A stretch of DNA of 64,000 bases from Vesta saturnalis (GCA_036346205.1 JARFJB010000821.1:6949222-7013221); one strand, 5' to 3'. Shown: positions 33,950 through 45,646, counted from the first letter of the stretch. Numbers and translations: made by a program. Notes: generated by a model not told the origin, from the letters alone.

Positions 33950-34985
33950 AACGCAAGTAAGTCACCCAGGAAATCAGAACAGACACAAACAGAAGGTGCA
34001 ATAAACAACAGAACGAAAATGATTTCAGCAAGACAAAAAGACGTCAATAGTAATAAGGAGTAATGTAACAGATGTAAAAAAAAATGAAAGTGCCAAAGAC
34101 TCACCGACTAGAAAACTAAAAAGTAAAATTAACTCAGAATAATCAGCTCGAAGTAGATGTAGATAATAATGCCGAATACCGCGATGTGACAAGAGTACTA
34201 AATAGAAATGACTATGACTGGCACTCATTTGAGCACAATCAAATAGACCTTTTTGAGTGATGGTAAGAAATCTGGATCTACATCAAGTTGTTAGCTTGAA
34301 GAAATTAAAGAAGAATTAGTAGCAAAAGGATATAAAATCTCTTATGTGAAGTTACCTCATTTCATGCTCACTTTCGATAATTCGGAGAGTGCTTTAACAT
34401 GAAATAAATAAAACACATAAAAGTGAATGTGGAAGCACTTAAGAGTGGAAATCAAATTCTGCAATGCATAACCTGTCGGCGTTATGGACACACGAAGAAT
34501 TTCTGCAAACACATTGATATGCATTAAGTATGCAGGTAAACCAAACTGATACGGAGTGCACCCTGCCAAGTGAAGCACCGGCCAAATGTTCTAATTGTGG
34601 AGAACCGCATCCGGTAAATTATCGAGGTTGCTTAATAGTAAAAGCATTACAGAACAACCGCGGCTTGGAAAATAAGGGGCAAAAAATACCAATCCCGAAA
34701 ACCTTCACATCAGAAACAACGTATCCTACAAGCAAGTAGCAGCTAAGAATCTCCATTCTCCTACATCGCAAACAGACCAGCTGTTATTAAAGCAAATGAT
34801 GCAGAAGGTTATGGCAAGAATCGATGAATTCTCACACAAGTTAGCAAAGATAGTAGTCAGGGTATGTAGAAGAATAGTGTCAAGAAACTATCAATGGTCA
34901 CTAACGACCTATGAATAGCAACGTGGAATGCGAATGGTGATCACAGGCAAAATAAAGAGCTAGAAGTCTTTTTCTGTATTATAAG
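33950..34985 (+). pseudogene. Jockey-like ORF1 (gag) with CCHC knuckles and start of ORF2
   Basis: Broken plus-strand frames give EEIKEELVAKGYKISYVKLP (~34.30 kb), QCITCRRYGHTKNFC (first zinc knuckle, ~34.47 kb), then a CSNCGEPHPVNYRGC knuckle (~34.59 kb). The start of an endonuclease ORF follows (IATWNANGDHRQNKELEV, ~34.92 kb), which is cut off at ~34.98 kb. The order is exactly that of Jockey-clade ORF1-ORF2. Upstream borders are unclear; 32.96-33.95 kb shows no motif. Confidence 0.75.
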
Positions 34986-35059
34986 TGTTTTGTAACTGTG
35001 ATTTCATATTAGTTGAGTTGATCGGCCTATGTCCACAGTTTTTGCTTTTTGAGCGCGAC

Positions 35060-35091
35060 GTTTCGGGAGCGGACTCTGCTTGCGTCATCAG
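35060..35091 (-). ncRNA. Hammerhead-like motif of a Penelope-like element
   Basis: On the minus strand ctgatga (35091-35085) is followed 20 nt later by gaaac and gtc (35064-35057). These are the conserved hammerhead core boxes with the GAAACGTC arrangement known from Penelope-like elements. It lies ~200 bp downstream of the GIY-YIG reading frame on the same strand, as expected for an element terminus. Stem II is weak (agc/gct only), so this copy is probably inactive. Confidence 0.5.
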
Positions 35092-35165
35092 GCTTAGTCC
35101 TGAGAAAGACTGTTTTCGCATTTGAGTCGAATTCATACGCTATATATAATTTTTTCCCAAGCACT

Positions 35166-35238
35166 TGACTACTCTCAGATTCGAACTTGGTACCTTTCAC
35201 TTACTAGTCTGACACCTTTACCGCTGAGCCACTGAGTA
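35166..35238 (-). other. tRNA-like sequence (pol III A and B boxes), decayed
   Basis: The minus strand carries tggctcagcggtaaagg (A-box-like) and agttcgaatct (B-box-like) ~40 nt apart, the spacing of a tRNA. The anticodon arm, T arm and acceptor arm do not pair well, so it is a pseudo-tRNA or SINE head. It lies between the Penelope GIY-YIG frame and the hammerhead-like motif. Confidence 0.5.
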
Positions 35239-35296
35239 ATCCAATATATATGTTTAGAACTTATTTATATTAAACTTTTTGTGGTTGCGCAGAAGT

Positions 35297-35650
35297 TTAT
35301 TGCGCATGTTGCACCGTAACTTCTTGCGCAGGTGTATTGCGCTTAAGCTCTTCGCGCATTATTGGAATCCATGTGGGTTTTATTTCCAGACTAGCTTGGC
35401 TTATTGGATTTTCTGCTAGTGCGATGTATGTGGCTTCTTTGAGTTTCCGATGAGTTGTGTTCTTGTCCTTTGCCACTATTTGTATGTTATCCCATTGGAT
35501 TCGGTGGTCTTCGTTCCAGACATGTTCGGCGATTCTTGATTTTTCTGTTTCGTCCTTGCGGACGTTGTTTGCATGTTCCTGCGTTCTCACTTTGAGTGGT
35601 CTACTGCTCTCTCCTATGTATGCCCCGGCTGACAAAACCATCCTCAATAA
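35297..35650 (-). pseudogene. Penelope-like element GIY-YIG endonuclease fragment
   Basis: The minus strand has an open frame of ~116 codons with AYIGESSRPLKVRTQEH (YIG half of GIY-YIG, catalytic Arg in the R.QEH block), RIAEHVWNEDHRIQWD (His block), KLKEATYIALAENP (catalytic Glu) and a C-terminal PTWIPIM. That is the full order of the Penelope C-terminal endonuclease. The RT portion is missing upstream, so the copy is 5' truncated at ~35.65 kb. Confidence 0.85.
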
Positions 35651-35958
35651 TAAAACTCAAAATGACGATTAAAAAACTAAAAAAAGATAGAGTCGAAATT
35701 TACCTTAGCGAATGGCAGCTAAATATTCTTATAGAAAGTGACAAAAAAAAATTAAAAGGCGAATTCCTCCCATAAGGAAAACAAAACACTTATCTAAGAA
35801 GTGATGCCAAAATGGAAAAAGTTAACTTTTAGTATAACCTTGATTTTCATATTTGACAAATGAAGATGGAACGTCAGTATTTGATTAATATAAATTTAAA
35901 ATAGAACTGGGCATTTTGTATAGAAATGAGTCTCAAAGCAAAGATTACGTGTATTGTA

Positions 35959-37420
35959 TTACATGAACAGAAATGTGTTTAACGCTTTCAGGCCCATGAA
36001 ATGAAAATGTAAAAACAAAAATATGCAACTTTTCAAAAAATCTATCTGTATTGGTGTAAAGTCAGAAATATTAAGTAGATACATGAAAATATGTTTTACA
36101 TGTGGTTTCAAACCGAAACCACTGGACATGTATGGTGTTACAATCACTTATGGAATTCTACAAAACAGTTCTTGGTTTTTGATAAACAAAGGACCACATT
36201 GCATGTTTTGCAGAAGAATCTTGTACGATGGAGGTTCTTTAGCAAAACTGCAATATGCACATCTACGAGATGGTGCTCACCCTGGCATATGAGATGCTTG
36301 GTCACTTGTTATCCCTGGACCTACGTAGAGTTTGAACCTGTTCTGTTGTTTCTGGGGTTTTCTTCAATTAGGAGTTGAGGATGAAGGTGTCCCTTTTAGC
36401 CCAGCAATTACAGATAATCAAAAGTCTTTGAGAGTTTTCTTTTCCTCATGGGTTTCTATGTAGATGATAAATGTACTTACAATTGTGGCAGCAAGAAGTG
36501 CCAAAATATCCTTTGCCACCGTTTTTTAGTTTTTCTGTCAATCTCATATATTTTAGCATGTCAGCTTTGTCAACGAAGCCCATGTTAGCACTGTAATCAT
36601 TGGCAATTGCTGGACATGTAATTTCAACTTTAGAACCATCTTTATTCATCCGTGTTGCCGTAAATATGTCTTCAACGTCGTGGAAGTTGGAAAGAAAGTT
36701 AAATCCCTTTTTATCCTTCCATACGGTTGCAACAATACCTTGGTTACTGAATCGAAACTGGAACTCTCCACGTGGCATTTTCTTGTCGTCCTCGAAGTCT
36801 TTTGGAAATCCTACGCTGCCCTTCCTCACAGAGCCACAACTATATATATCCTGTTGCCTTAGTATAAGCATGAAAGACACTGACGTAAAATAATTGTTAA
36901 ACTATCCTTGAAGACATTTTCCAATCAGCTCTTCAGTTAGAGTTTTAACTACTCTGGAACCTAAATTTCTTTCTGTATTTTGTCCAATTTTCCCTGTATA
37001 TACTTCAAATTTTGAAACAAACCCATTTTCATTTGTAAGTACCCAAACTTTGTACCCGCGTTTTATGGGTTTTTGGGGCATGTATTTTTTCAAAGTTAAA
37101 CGTCCCTTGAATTGTATCATGAATTCGTCCGCTGCTTACCTCTCAGTAGGTTTGTAGCACTGATTATATGTTTTACTCAAACTTTCCAATAAAGGACGAA
37201 CCTTGTACCATTTGTCGAAGTGTTCCTCCCCTTCCATAGGTTGTTTGTTATTATCATTCAAGTGCACAATATACCCGAGCAACCATGAAAATCTATTACG
37301 GGACATAACTGAAGAAATATACGAGTCTCTTTTTTTATGCCCATCAGCAGATTAATGGCAAAAAACTTTTTCATTTCCTCCATATCCGTTGCCTAAACAA
37401 AATTTATCTGTAGCCTGAAT
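35959..37420 (-). pseudogene. piggyBac-like transposase, degenerate
   Basis: The minus strand reads, over several frames: KKFFAINLLMG (~37.36 kb), SRNRFSWLLGYIVHL, DKWYKVRPLLESLSKTY, ADEFMIQFKGRLTLKKYMPQ (first catalytic Asp, ~37.12 kb), KRGYKVWVL, MPRGEFQF and ITCPAIANDYSANMGFVDKAD (another catalytic Asp, ~36.57 kb). A Cys-rich tail with RCAYC near 36.26 kb follows. This is the piggyBac (DDE_Tnp_1_7 plus C-terminal Cys-rich) order. There are multiple stops and frameshifts; the TTAA-flanked ends were not identified. Confidence 0.85.
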
Positions 37421-38830
37421 AGTTAGGATTGTTATTTACTTCGGTTTCCTCGTTACTTATTTCTCTACCAAAATGATCAAAATTTTCTGTATTTACTGCC
37501 TTTACCATGTACTATAATTGATTAAATTATTTATTTGTCATACTTATATTTCTTATTTTACAAAAGTTCTTAAAATAAACCTATTAGTGCCATCTATATG
37601 TGGGTTCTAGTTAGCTGTAAATTCTTGCATTTTATAGGTATCTGTCACTTTGCTAAATCACCACTAGATGGTGATACCATTGAATAATTACATATTACTA
37701 AACATGCTTTATTGAAATACATCTGTTTAACATTTTTAAAATTTGATAAGGAAATGTTGAATGCCTTGTTCCTAAGGTGTGGTTTCTTAACGGCTACTTT
37801 GTGTGGTGTAAAATATATTTTAGAAAATTTCTCTGGCTGCCTTCTCGGTGTAAATGACCACAGATGAGAATTTTTTTTCAAAAAAATTATTTCTTCATTT
37901 GGTGAAGTAATAAATCGCTATTAAGGCGGATGTAAAAAAAAAGTTACACACACACGGCTTAAAATACGATATTTAAATTAAAAGAAGCATATTTAGCCAG
38001 TTCGTGGTAAATTATCGCATATAGCTCGTCTTCGATCTATAGAGCTTCTTCTTCGTCTTGTCTTTATTGGTGTGTTGAGATTATACGTTATGTACCTTTT
38101 CGACCCACTTTTGGCTTTGCTACGGCGTGCTTGTAACTGAAACTGCTCGTAAGTGATTACTGGTGGCTGTGGTGCAATTACGAAGATGGAATTTAAACGG
38201 TATTAACTACGGAGATATTCGACCATCAAAAGGTTAGATTATTCCATTATGTATTAACCAAGATTGTATTGCTGAATTTACTTTTGAACCTATCATGGGT
38301 TACACGTTGCTTTCCGCAGGGATAACCACAGTATCTACACAAAAAGTGCCTTTAAAATAATCACATTATAAAGAATTTGTAATACATTGTTTACCTTTAT
38401 TACAACTTCGGTGTCATCTGAATAGCCGAATTCATTTAACGTTCGTAAAGTTTTCACTAGTATAAAACTGTTATAAACTGATCCAGCTATTAACTAATAT
38501 TTTGTGCCTTGGACTTAACCAAATTTAAAGTAACTCTCACTGAACTTATACATAAAACACCAGGTGTTGTTTTAGCATTTAGCTTCTATCTTTGATACTA
38601 TTTTAATAACTACTGTTTACGCTATCGTTCCGTAGTAGCAAAAACTCAAATCATATATTGTGTATACCGGTTGTCGATGTCGTTTTATTTATACTACATA
38701 TGTTAGCTTTTAAGTACAAAGTTTCTTTCATTGGGGATAAAAGTGTTCAGATCATTGATCTCTAATTGGAAATTGATTAGTCATTTGTATATGCATGTTA
38801 GTTTATGAACTGAACAAGCTTCTCCGATTA

Positions 38831-38832
<2 letters not shown>
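37421..38832. other. Unassigned sequence
   Basis: No coding or repeat family recognised. The segment 38.03-38.21 kb is GC-richer than its surroundings but has no long frame. Confidence 0.45.

Positions 38833-38891
<59 letters not shown>
38833..38891. repeat. (TA)n microsatellite
   Basis: About 29 TA units. Confidence 0.97.
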
Positions 38892-38894
<3 letters not shown>

Positions 38895-39071
38895 CACAGT
38901 AAATGTCAAATTTAATACATCTGTAGGACATTCATTTTTTTTCAAATAGATGTAGAAATGTGATAGAGACCTGAGACATTGAAACGTACTAAGATCGATG
39001 CAAAATTCGACTCCTTGATGTTAGATTTATTGTTATCTTTTATATCTTTTATTGTTAATACCTGTGCGTGT

Positions 39072-39353
39072 TTAATACTTAATACTTAATATTTAATACT
39101 TAATACTTAATACTTAATACTTAATACTTAATACTTAATACTTAATACTTAATACTTAATACTTAATACTTAATACTTAATACTTAATACTTAATACTTA
39201 ATACTTAATACTTAATACTTAATACTTAATACTTAATACTTAATACTTAATACTTAATACTTAATACTTAATACTTAATACTTAATACTTAATACTTAAT
39301 ACTAATATAATACTTAATACTTAATACTTAATACTTAATACTTGATACTTAAT
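39072..39353. repeat. (TACTTAA)n heptamer tandem array
   Basis: Roughly 39 copies of a 7-bp unit, near-perfect from 39096 to 39300, then one short interruption (ctaatataat) and a degenerate end (cttgatactt). The unit is not TTAGG or TCAGG, so it is not an insect telomere repeat. No spacers, so not a CRISPR-like array. Confidence 0.97.
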
Positions 39354-39671
39354 AATTATTGATTATCTGCCTTATTTATTTGTAATCTTTAATAAAAAAA
39401 ATAGTAAATTTTATTGTTAATACTTACTATTGTAAAAAGTATTGTTAATAACTTATTTATAGTGTTTTTTCGATAAATTAAGATAACTGAAATAATTAAA
39501 TTTATGAGAGATTTTACAAGGCACCTTCGATTCGAGTAAAACTTTTAATAATACTCAAATAAGGTCTAAAACGTACCTAAACCGTGAAGTGTGGTACATT
39601 GTTGAATTCAGAATTGAAAGAGCTTCAACAATTTGATATTAGAAAATCAGTGTCGTATTTAAAAAATGAAG

Positions 39672-39701
39672 TTGATGATGGTCGGTCAAAGACGAAACGT
39701 C
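39672..39701 (+). ncRNA. Weak hammerhead-like motif
   Basis: TTGATGA (C replaced by T) is followed by gtc-(7-nt loop)-gac and GAAACGTC. The box order and 3-bp stem II match the other two motifs, but the first conserved base is changed and no Penelope protein is adjacent. Confidence 0.3.
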
Positions 39702-39995
39702 GGATTTGAAATTCAATAACGCCATCTTGTAGAGGGGAAAAAGTGACTATGAAAAAGTACCACTTATTTTAAAATTCCTCTTGAAACAAACCCAGTAAAA
39801 AATTAAAACGATTTTGCAAAATTTCGTTTTTTTGCGGATATCTCCGGAAGCAACGAATTTTTTTAGATTTCAAAAAAGGCATTTTGTTAAGCACCAAAAT
39901 GCGCAACTTTCTTCCCATTTAACCGACTTCGTATCTTTTACGGTTTTCGAGATCCCTGTACTGGCCCTCCTTATCTTGGACACGTTGTATATATA

Positions 39996-40735
39996 CAGGG
40001 TGAATCATATCTAATCCGCCAAAATTAAAGGAGCACTAGAACTCATCATTATAAGCAAAAAAGTTCACATGTACATGGGTCCGGAAATGCTTCGTTTCCG
40101 AGATACAGGGTGTCAAAGTTGAAAAAAGAAATCGCGATTTATTCAATATTTTTTGACTGTTTCGAAATAATTTCATAAAATTTCGTATACGAGGTTTTTT
40201 TTGGGACAGTTGTTTGAACAGTTGTTATCAAAAGAACATGTTTACTTTTAATATTAATTTCTTTTCTTGTTTTTTAATATTGGATATTTTAGTTTTAAAT
40301 AAATAAACATTGTGAGTTTTAAATGTGTTTTTCACAGAAACGGTTGCTCCTAGCGACATCACTGAAATACACCTTTTTTAGCAGAAAAGATAGGGGAATC
40401 GATTTTTCTAGTCCAAAATGGTATACAGTGTAGCACAAAAAAATCGCAACGATTTAAAGGGGTCGAAATGGTTGCCGCTGGCGCCCTCTAGAGACCACAA
40501 CTAAATGGACCACAAATTTGAATATTTCATTTCAAAAAACCATCGTATACGAAATTTCATGAAATTATTTCGAAACAGTCGAAAGATATTGAAGAAAACG
40601 CGATTTCTTTTGTCAACTTTGACACCCTGTATCTCGGAAACGAAGCATTTCCGGACCCATGTACATATGAACTTTTTTGCTTATAATGATGAGTTCTAGT
40701 GCTCCTTTAATTTTGGCGGATTAGATAAGATTCAC

Positions 40736-40738
<3 letters not shown>
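39996..40738. mobile_element. MITE-like element with ~195-bp inverted repeats
   Basis: Left arm 39996-40193 and right arm 40543-40738 are inverted copies (cagggtgaatcatatctaat at the left outer end). Each arm contains a second, internal cagggtgtcaaag motif. The ~350-bp middle has no ORF of a known family. The ends resemble those of the Tc1/mariner-type elements in this window. The left side is flanked by TA, and the right side runs into a long TA tract. Confidence 0.85.

Positions 40739-40804
<66 letters not shown>
40739..40804. repeat. (TA)n microsatellite abutting the MITE
   Basis: About 33 TA units start at the right end of the 39996-40738 element. Confidence 0.97.
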
Positions 40805-40806
<2 letters not shown>

Positions 40807-41753
40807 AGATGATATTTGCAGTGATAAATATCATGGTATACAAATAAGATCAGAATAAAAGGTACATTAAACAAAGAGTCATTGCGAAGGAATTAATTAA
40901 ACATATATGTAAACCGCAAGTTGCATAAGTTCAACTTAACATCAAACTAAGTACATATGTAACTGTACGGCATGTTGTTAGTTGTTTAATTCAAGTTTCA
41001 CATGTATTACATTTTAATCATGGCTGTACAAGAAAATTATTCATGCTAGTAGTTTCGATCATCTTCGGAAGTGTTAGAATATGTATTTGCTTCAATACAA
41101 TTCATGTTATCCATTTGAATAAGGAAATCCTATTCTGGTAGCATAATCTGCTTCTGTTCTGAAAGTAAAAGAAGATAATTTGTATCAGTTAATGTAGGTG
41201 AAGTAGTGTATGTTAAATTGTAAAATAAAAGACGAAATTAGAAGAGATTCATAGAACTTACAAGTGTAAAATGTAAAGTTAAACAATTATTATGAAAATA
41301 ACTTACATGTTAGTGCGAAGAGAAAGTGTTGCAACTTAAAATAACATTGTAAATGCAAATTAAATGCACGTGTTGAGAAACCAAGTACGAACATAGAGGT
41401 TGAGATGGAAATTTTCAAAATAAATTATAATTGTGTTAGAGACTGATGTATGCTTATGTATCCATATGATATCATATAAAAAACGTTATGTGTAAAAGTA
41501 ATAATTTGTAACTTTCAGAAATATAATTATCCAATCTGAATTAAGGTCTGTTATGTTTGTATAGAAAAATTGTTCCAATGAAATTGGTTGTTAGACAAAG
41601 AAACGATTCTATTATATTTTTCAAAGAGTCTCTATCAATGCTTCAAGCTGAAAGCATGTCACTCGATGTGTACATGGGTTCAGATTTAAGATTGATCGTG
41701 TATTTCGTATAACCTAAAACAATTCACATACCAAAACAATTGAATTTTTTGAA
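40805..41753. other. AT-rich, nothing recognised
   Basis: No coding motifs, arms or repeats noticed in this ~950-bp stretch. Confidence 0.45.
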
Positions 41754-41810
41754 ATACATAAGTAATTAAAAATTACTATTAATTTTATTAAATACATAAA
41801 TAAAAAGTTT

Positions 41811-41883
41811 ACCTCGAGTAGGATTTTCACCTACGACCTGTACTTCGCTAGAGTACCACGCTAACCAACTGCGCTATCGAGAT
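41811..41883 (-). tRNA. tRNA-like gene with full cloverleaf, anticodon AGC by position
   Basis: Exactly 73 nt folds with all four arms. The acceptor is atctcga with tcgaggt (7 pairs, one G-T), and the D stem is gcgc/gcgt. The anticodon stem gtact/agtac is perfect with loop ctagcga, and the T stem gtagg/cctac is perfect with loop tgaaaat. An A-box (tagcgcagttgg) is present, and a T5 terminator follows 4 nt downstream (41802-41806 on the plus strand as AAAAA). The T loop lacks the standard TTC, so the B box is altered. The positional anticodon AGC would mean Ala, but the G3-U70 Ala identity pair is absent, so isotype is uncertain. It may be a real tRNA, a drifted copy or a tRNA-derived repeat head. 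Confidence 0.6.
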
Positions 41884-42126
41884 TCAAACCCCAATCGAGG
41901 TCTTTATGTATGTAGAACTGATGTGAATTCTAAATATAATAAGATTACAATCAAATTACTTATATTAGTGGAATGTGAGCCTGTAATATCGCAAGGATTC
42001 ACAGATACCAAAGCAACTTGACTAATATTAACTTATTATAAGTTTTGTTATGAACGAATAAGTTCAAAGGTAAATATGTAATTAAAAATTATTATTAATT
42101 TTATTAAATACATAAATAAAAAGTTT

Positions 42127-42195
42127 ACCTCCAGTGGGATTTGAACTACCTGTATTTTGATAGAGTATCGCGCTAACCAACTGCCCTATCGAGAT
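42127..42195 (-). pseudogene. Decayed tRNA-like duplicate
   Basis: Second copy of the tRNA-like sequence, 69 nt. It has lost 4 nt at the variable loop/T arm, keeps ttcaaatcc (a normal B box), and has mismatches in the D and anticodon stems. The terminator-like AAAAA (42118-42122) is retained. Its B box is closer to the consensus than that of the first copy. Confidence 0.6.
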
Positions 42196-42209
42196 TCAAG
42201 CCCCAATCG

Positions 42210-42818
42210 TTCATAACAAAACTTATAATAAACATAATAAGTAAGGTCAACGTGTATTATTTTTACGAGTGATGTGTTATCGTTAAACAATCGAAGTTAA
42301 ATCGTTTTCAATTATTCTTTTTAATATAAAATTATTTTAGCAAAGTTAACATGGTATTATTATTTCAATAGAAATAAAATTAAAAAAAAATTGGATTCAA
42401 TAAAATTTGTATGCACATAAATTATAGTATTTAATTATACAATAACTTAAATCAAATAATTATATTTAACTATATATTTATGTAAGTTCATGAATCTTAT
42501 ATTAATATTCGAGGTTATGTTGATGATTATTACTTATCACCTATGTGTACTTATGTAAAGGATTCAAGTAAATTATATACCAGTCTGCAAATAGTACAAC
42601 CACTCATTGATTTTATATTGATCCAATATTATATTAAAAAGCAAGGTATACTTACTGAAATTATATGTTCTTCATTATTTAGCCACGATGCAATGTGCGC
42701 ATAAATTCAACGCGGTAATAACCGCATGCGTGCAACATGTGTAACTGCATATGATACAATGTGTTTGAATAAAAGAATTTTTATACAATTTCAACTATCA
42801 TAAATATATCACAATATA
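42210..42818. other. AT-rich, nothing recognised
   Basis: No ORF of known family and no repeat arms noticed. Confidence 0.45.
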
Positions 42819-44089
42819 CAGGGTTATTACAAATGATGTTCATGATTTCAAGTGCACATAAATCTAGTTTTATTTATCATACAAAAATATAAAATGGTTA
42901 CATTTTAAGAAAAACTTAAAAAGTTTCACCCCAGGTGCCAAGAATTATAAATGTTCCATATGGGAACCCTTTGTGATACGACAGATGTTAAGCGTGTAAT
43001 CAAGCTCTTACCATACTTTGTTAAGAGTGTTCAGGTCGGTTGTTTCGATAGCTCTGGTAATCCGTTGTTGGGTCTCAGGTATGCTTTCTGGTGGTATATA
43101 CACTTTATGTTTGATGTATCCTCACAAGAAAAATCACAGGGGGTGATGTCCGGAGATCTTGGAGGCCAGTTCAAGAGTGCACCATCACTTGGACCCGCAC
43201 GGCCGATTCATCTGCCAGGCAGCTGATTTTGAAGTTCAGAATGAAGTTTAGGGATTCTTGTTATAATTTCGGTAGAAGCCATTCCGTCATCATGTCCAAG
43301 ATTTATTCCATTTATTGTTTGCCCAACAAAGAAAAAGGTCCGTACACTTTGTCGTAAATGATAGTACAAGACAAATTAACTTTCGGAGTGTAAGTGCTCG
43401 ATGTAGGTGTGTGGGTTCTCCGAACCCCATATTATGATATTATGTCTGTTCACGGTACCACACAAGTGGGATGTGGCTTCATCACTAAAGACTAAACATT
43501 TTACACAGTTTTAATTTTCCATCAATGCCTACATGTTCTCATAAAAAGAAAGTCTTAGAACTTTGTCCTTTGGTTTTAATGCTTGAACAAGCTGAAGTTT
43601 GTAAGGCTTGAAATTTATACGTTTACGTAAATTTTTCCAAACTGTTGGCTGTGGTATATCAAGCTGTTTGCTGCATTTAACAGTAGATTTCTGTGAACTA
43701 CGCGTAAAACTTTCCCTTACCTGCTCTACAGCGTCATTGCTTACTGACTAATTTCTTTTTACAAATGCACCAATTTCTCTTAAAATTCAAGTACTACTTG
43801 TGACTGCTAGGAGAATCTTCATTAAATTTGGTTCTAAAGTAACGTTGCACACTAATAACTGATTGGTTGATGTGATAATCCAACACATCAAATGCTTTCC
43901 TGTCTTCAAATTCAGCCATTACACAATTGACAACAATTGACTTTAAAAATAGCTGATACGTACTTAAATCAATGTAAACAAAACTTTAAGAGTTTTTCTT
44001 TCCAGTGGTACCAACTGAAATGGTCTTAAAACAGGTTAATCCAGTAATATTTATAATTGAAATCGGGAACATCATTTGTAATAACCCTG
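42819..44089 (-). mobile_element. Tc1/mariner-type element X, copy 1, degenerate
   Basis: The ends cagggttattacaaatgatg and its inverse lie at 42819 and 44089, flanked by TA. The minus strand carries a decayed transposase: MAEFEDRKAFDVLDYHINQS near the right end (HTH domain of the type annotated DUF4817), then NVRIWGSENPHTYIEH-like and FFFVGQTI remnants near 43.4-43.3 kb. The same family is found at 50465-53586. No long ORF survives. Confidence 0.85.
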
Positions 44090-44135
44090 TACAAAAACAT
44101 TAAATGTAAAAATTAAAAAAATTAAATTCATCACA

Positions 44136-44718
44136 ATGTTGGTACTGTTCACTGATGAATCGAGATATGGGAGTTTTTCTGATAGTTGTCGAACGCGTGT
44201 CTGGACACAACCTTTGGTGCCAGACATCGGCGATCAGTACAAGTTCACCCTTTCAGAGAAAGTCTGTTTGTGTATGGGAGGCATTTGTTATGATGGCCGT
44301 ACCGACTTTCTGGTTATTCTGGGAAACATGTGTTCACAAGTATACTTGAATCAGGTGATCAACAACATTGTGCCAGAGCTTCATGCTGCTGTGGGTCCTG
44401 GTTTCCTTTTTTTTACGATAACGCTCGTCCACGCTTATTCATGGAGGTTATGGATGCAATTGAAACCAATGGAATTCCTCATTTAGCTTTACCTGCTCTA
44501 TAGCCTGATTTAAATCCGATAGAGCATGCTTGGGATTAGTTGCAAAGAGCTTTGGATCATCCTAGTCCCCAACCACAAACAATGGAACAGTTGAGAAATT
44601 TGCTTCCACAACTCTGGCAACAGATTTCACAAGAAAATTTTAATAATCTCATAACCAGCATGCAAAGACGTTGCCAAGCTGTCATTGAAGACCACGGATG
44701 GCATACTCGTTATTGCTG
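44136..44718 (+). pseudogene. Tc1-like transposase, C-terminal part
   Basis: Plus strand, two frames: LVLFTDESRYGSFSD (first catalytic Asp), CMGGICYDGRTDFLVI, FFTITLVHAYSW (frameshifted second-Asp block), DLNPIEHAW (third catalytic region, Glu), and a C-terminal LWQQISQENFNNLITSMQRR. This is the DDE_3 order of Tc1 elements. It is cut 5' by element X, whose right end is 50 bp upstream. Confidence 0.85.
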
Positions 44719-44899
44719 AAAGGAAAATTTGCATTCATTTTCTTTGTTTTTTGATTAATCTGAAATTAAGTTCTTTTTTTACCCTGCACACAGACCATGT
44801 TGTTTTAAAACGACAGTGCCAACGCAATGCTAAAATTCGACCGTCACGGTAATTTGGTCCTTTCAAAATGTAACAAACGCATTGAAGCGTTTTTTAGAA

Positions 44900-45562
44900 A
44901 ATGTCAAAAACCGTTGATATGAAATGTATTCAAATAGTGCAGTGGTATCATGCTGGTAATAGCGTAAGGATTGTGCGAGATTTATTTTCAGTACATTATC
45001 CCCATAGGCCAATCCCAACAATCGGAACAATTTTTAAACTAATTAAAAAATTTAATAATAATGAATGACAAATCATCACCAAAGAACTAGGAAGTGCAAT
45101 GGTTTAACTGAAGAAATGAAGTTAAACATATTGTTATGCTAAAGAAGAACCAATATGTTCCATTTCACAAATGAGTACCTACTTTATGATTTCTCGATTT
45201 TCAATCCGAAAAGCTTCAAAGGAGTTTAGATTTCAACCATACAAGTTTAGAAACCATCAATACCTCACGGAAGAAGATACAATTAGAAGAACAAATTTTT
45301 GTGGATTAATGTTTAACACACTTAATAACAATGAACAGCTTTTAGAAAAAAATGTGTTTAAGCCTCTACCATGGAGAAGTTAAGTCTCAAAATTATCGGT
45401 TCGCATTTTTACAATATCGTTACTCATTTCACTTACGCGAAAATCTTCTTTACAGATATTGGGCCCGTGAAAATCCTCATGTTCAAAATTTAATTCGTCA
45501 TCAACATCAAGAAAGACTTAATGTGTGGGCTGGACTAATCAACAATAGGCTTATCGGGCCAT

Positions 45563-45567
<5 letters not shown>
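44900..45567 (+). pseudogene. Tc1/mariner-type transposase fragments, different family
   Basis: Plus strand: an HTH start MKCIQIVQWYHAGNSVRIV (~44.92 kb), then degraded frames ending YWARENPHVQNLIRHQHQE and LNVWAGLINNRLIGPFYL just before the TA tract. These are the HTH and mid-catalytic blocks of the same group as the 49.6-50.3 kb copy. It is interrupted at 45.57 kb by a microsatellite and the next element. Confidence 0.75.

Positions 45568-45646
<79 letters not shown>
45568..45646. repeat. (TA)n microsatellite between two elements
   Basis: About 39 TA units sit exactly between the 44.9-45.57 kb transposase fragment and the left end of the 45.65-47.47 kb foldback element. Confidence 0.97.

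Larger units (their letters stand above)
41754..42209. repeat. Tandem duplication (~320-bp period) carrying the tRNA-like genes
   Basis: 41754-41897 and 42072-42209 share the block attaaaaatta(c/t)tattaatttt, aatacataaataaaaagttt, the tRNA-like sequence, and the trailing ttcaa(a/g)ccccaatcg. The sequence between the two blocks is unique. Confidence 0.85.

Noticed and set aside
39072..39353. CRISPR-like or telomeric array
   Set aside because: No spacers, and the unit TACTTAA is not TTAGG or TCAGG; a simple tandem repeat in a eukaryotic genome.
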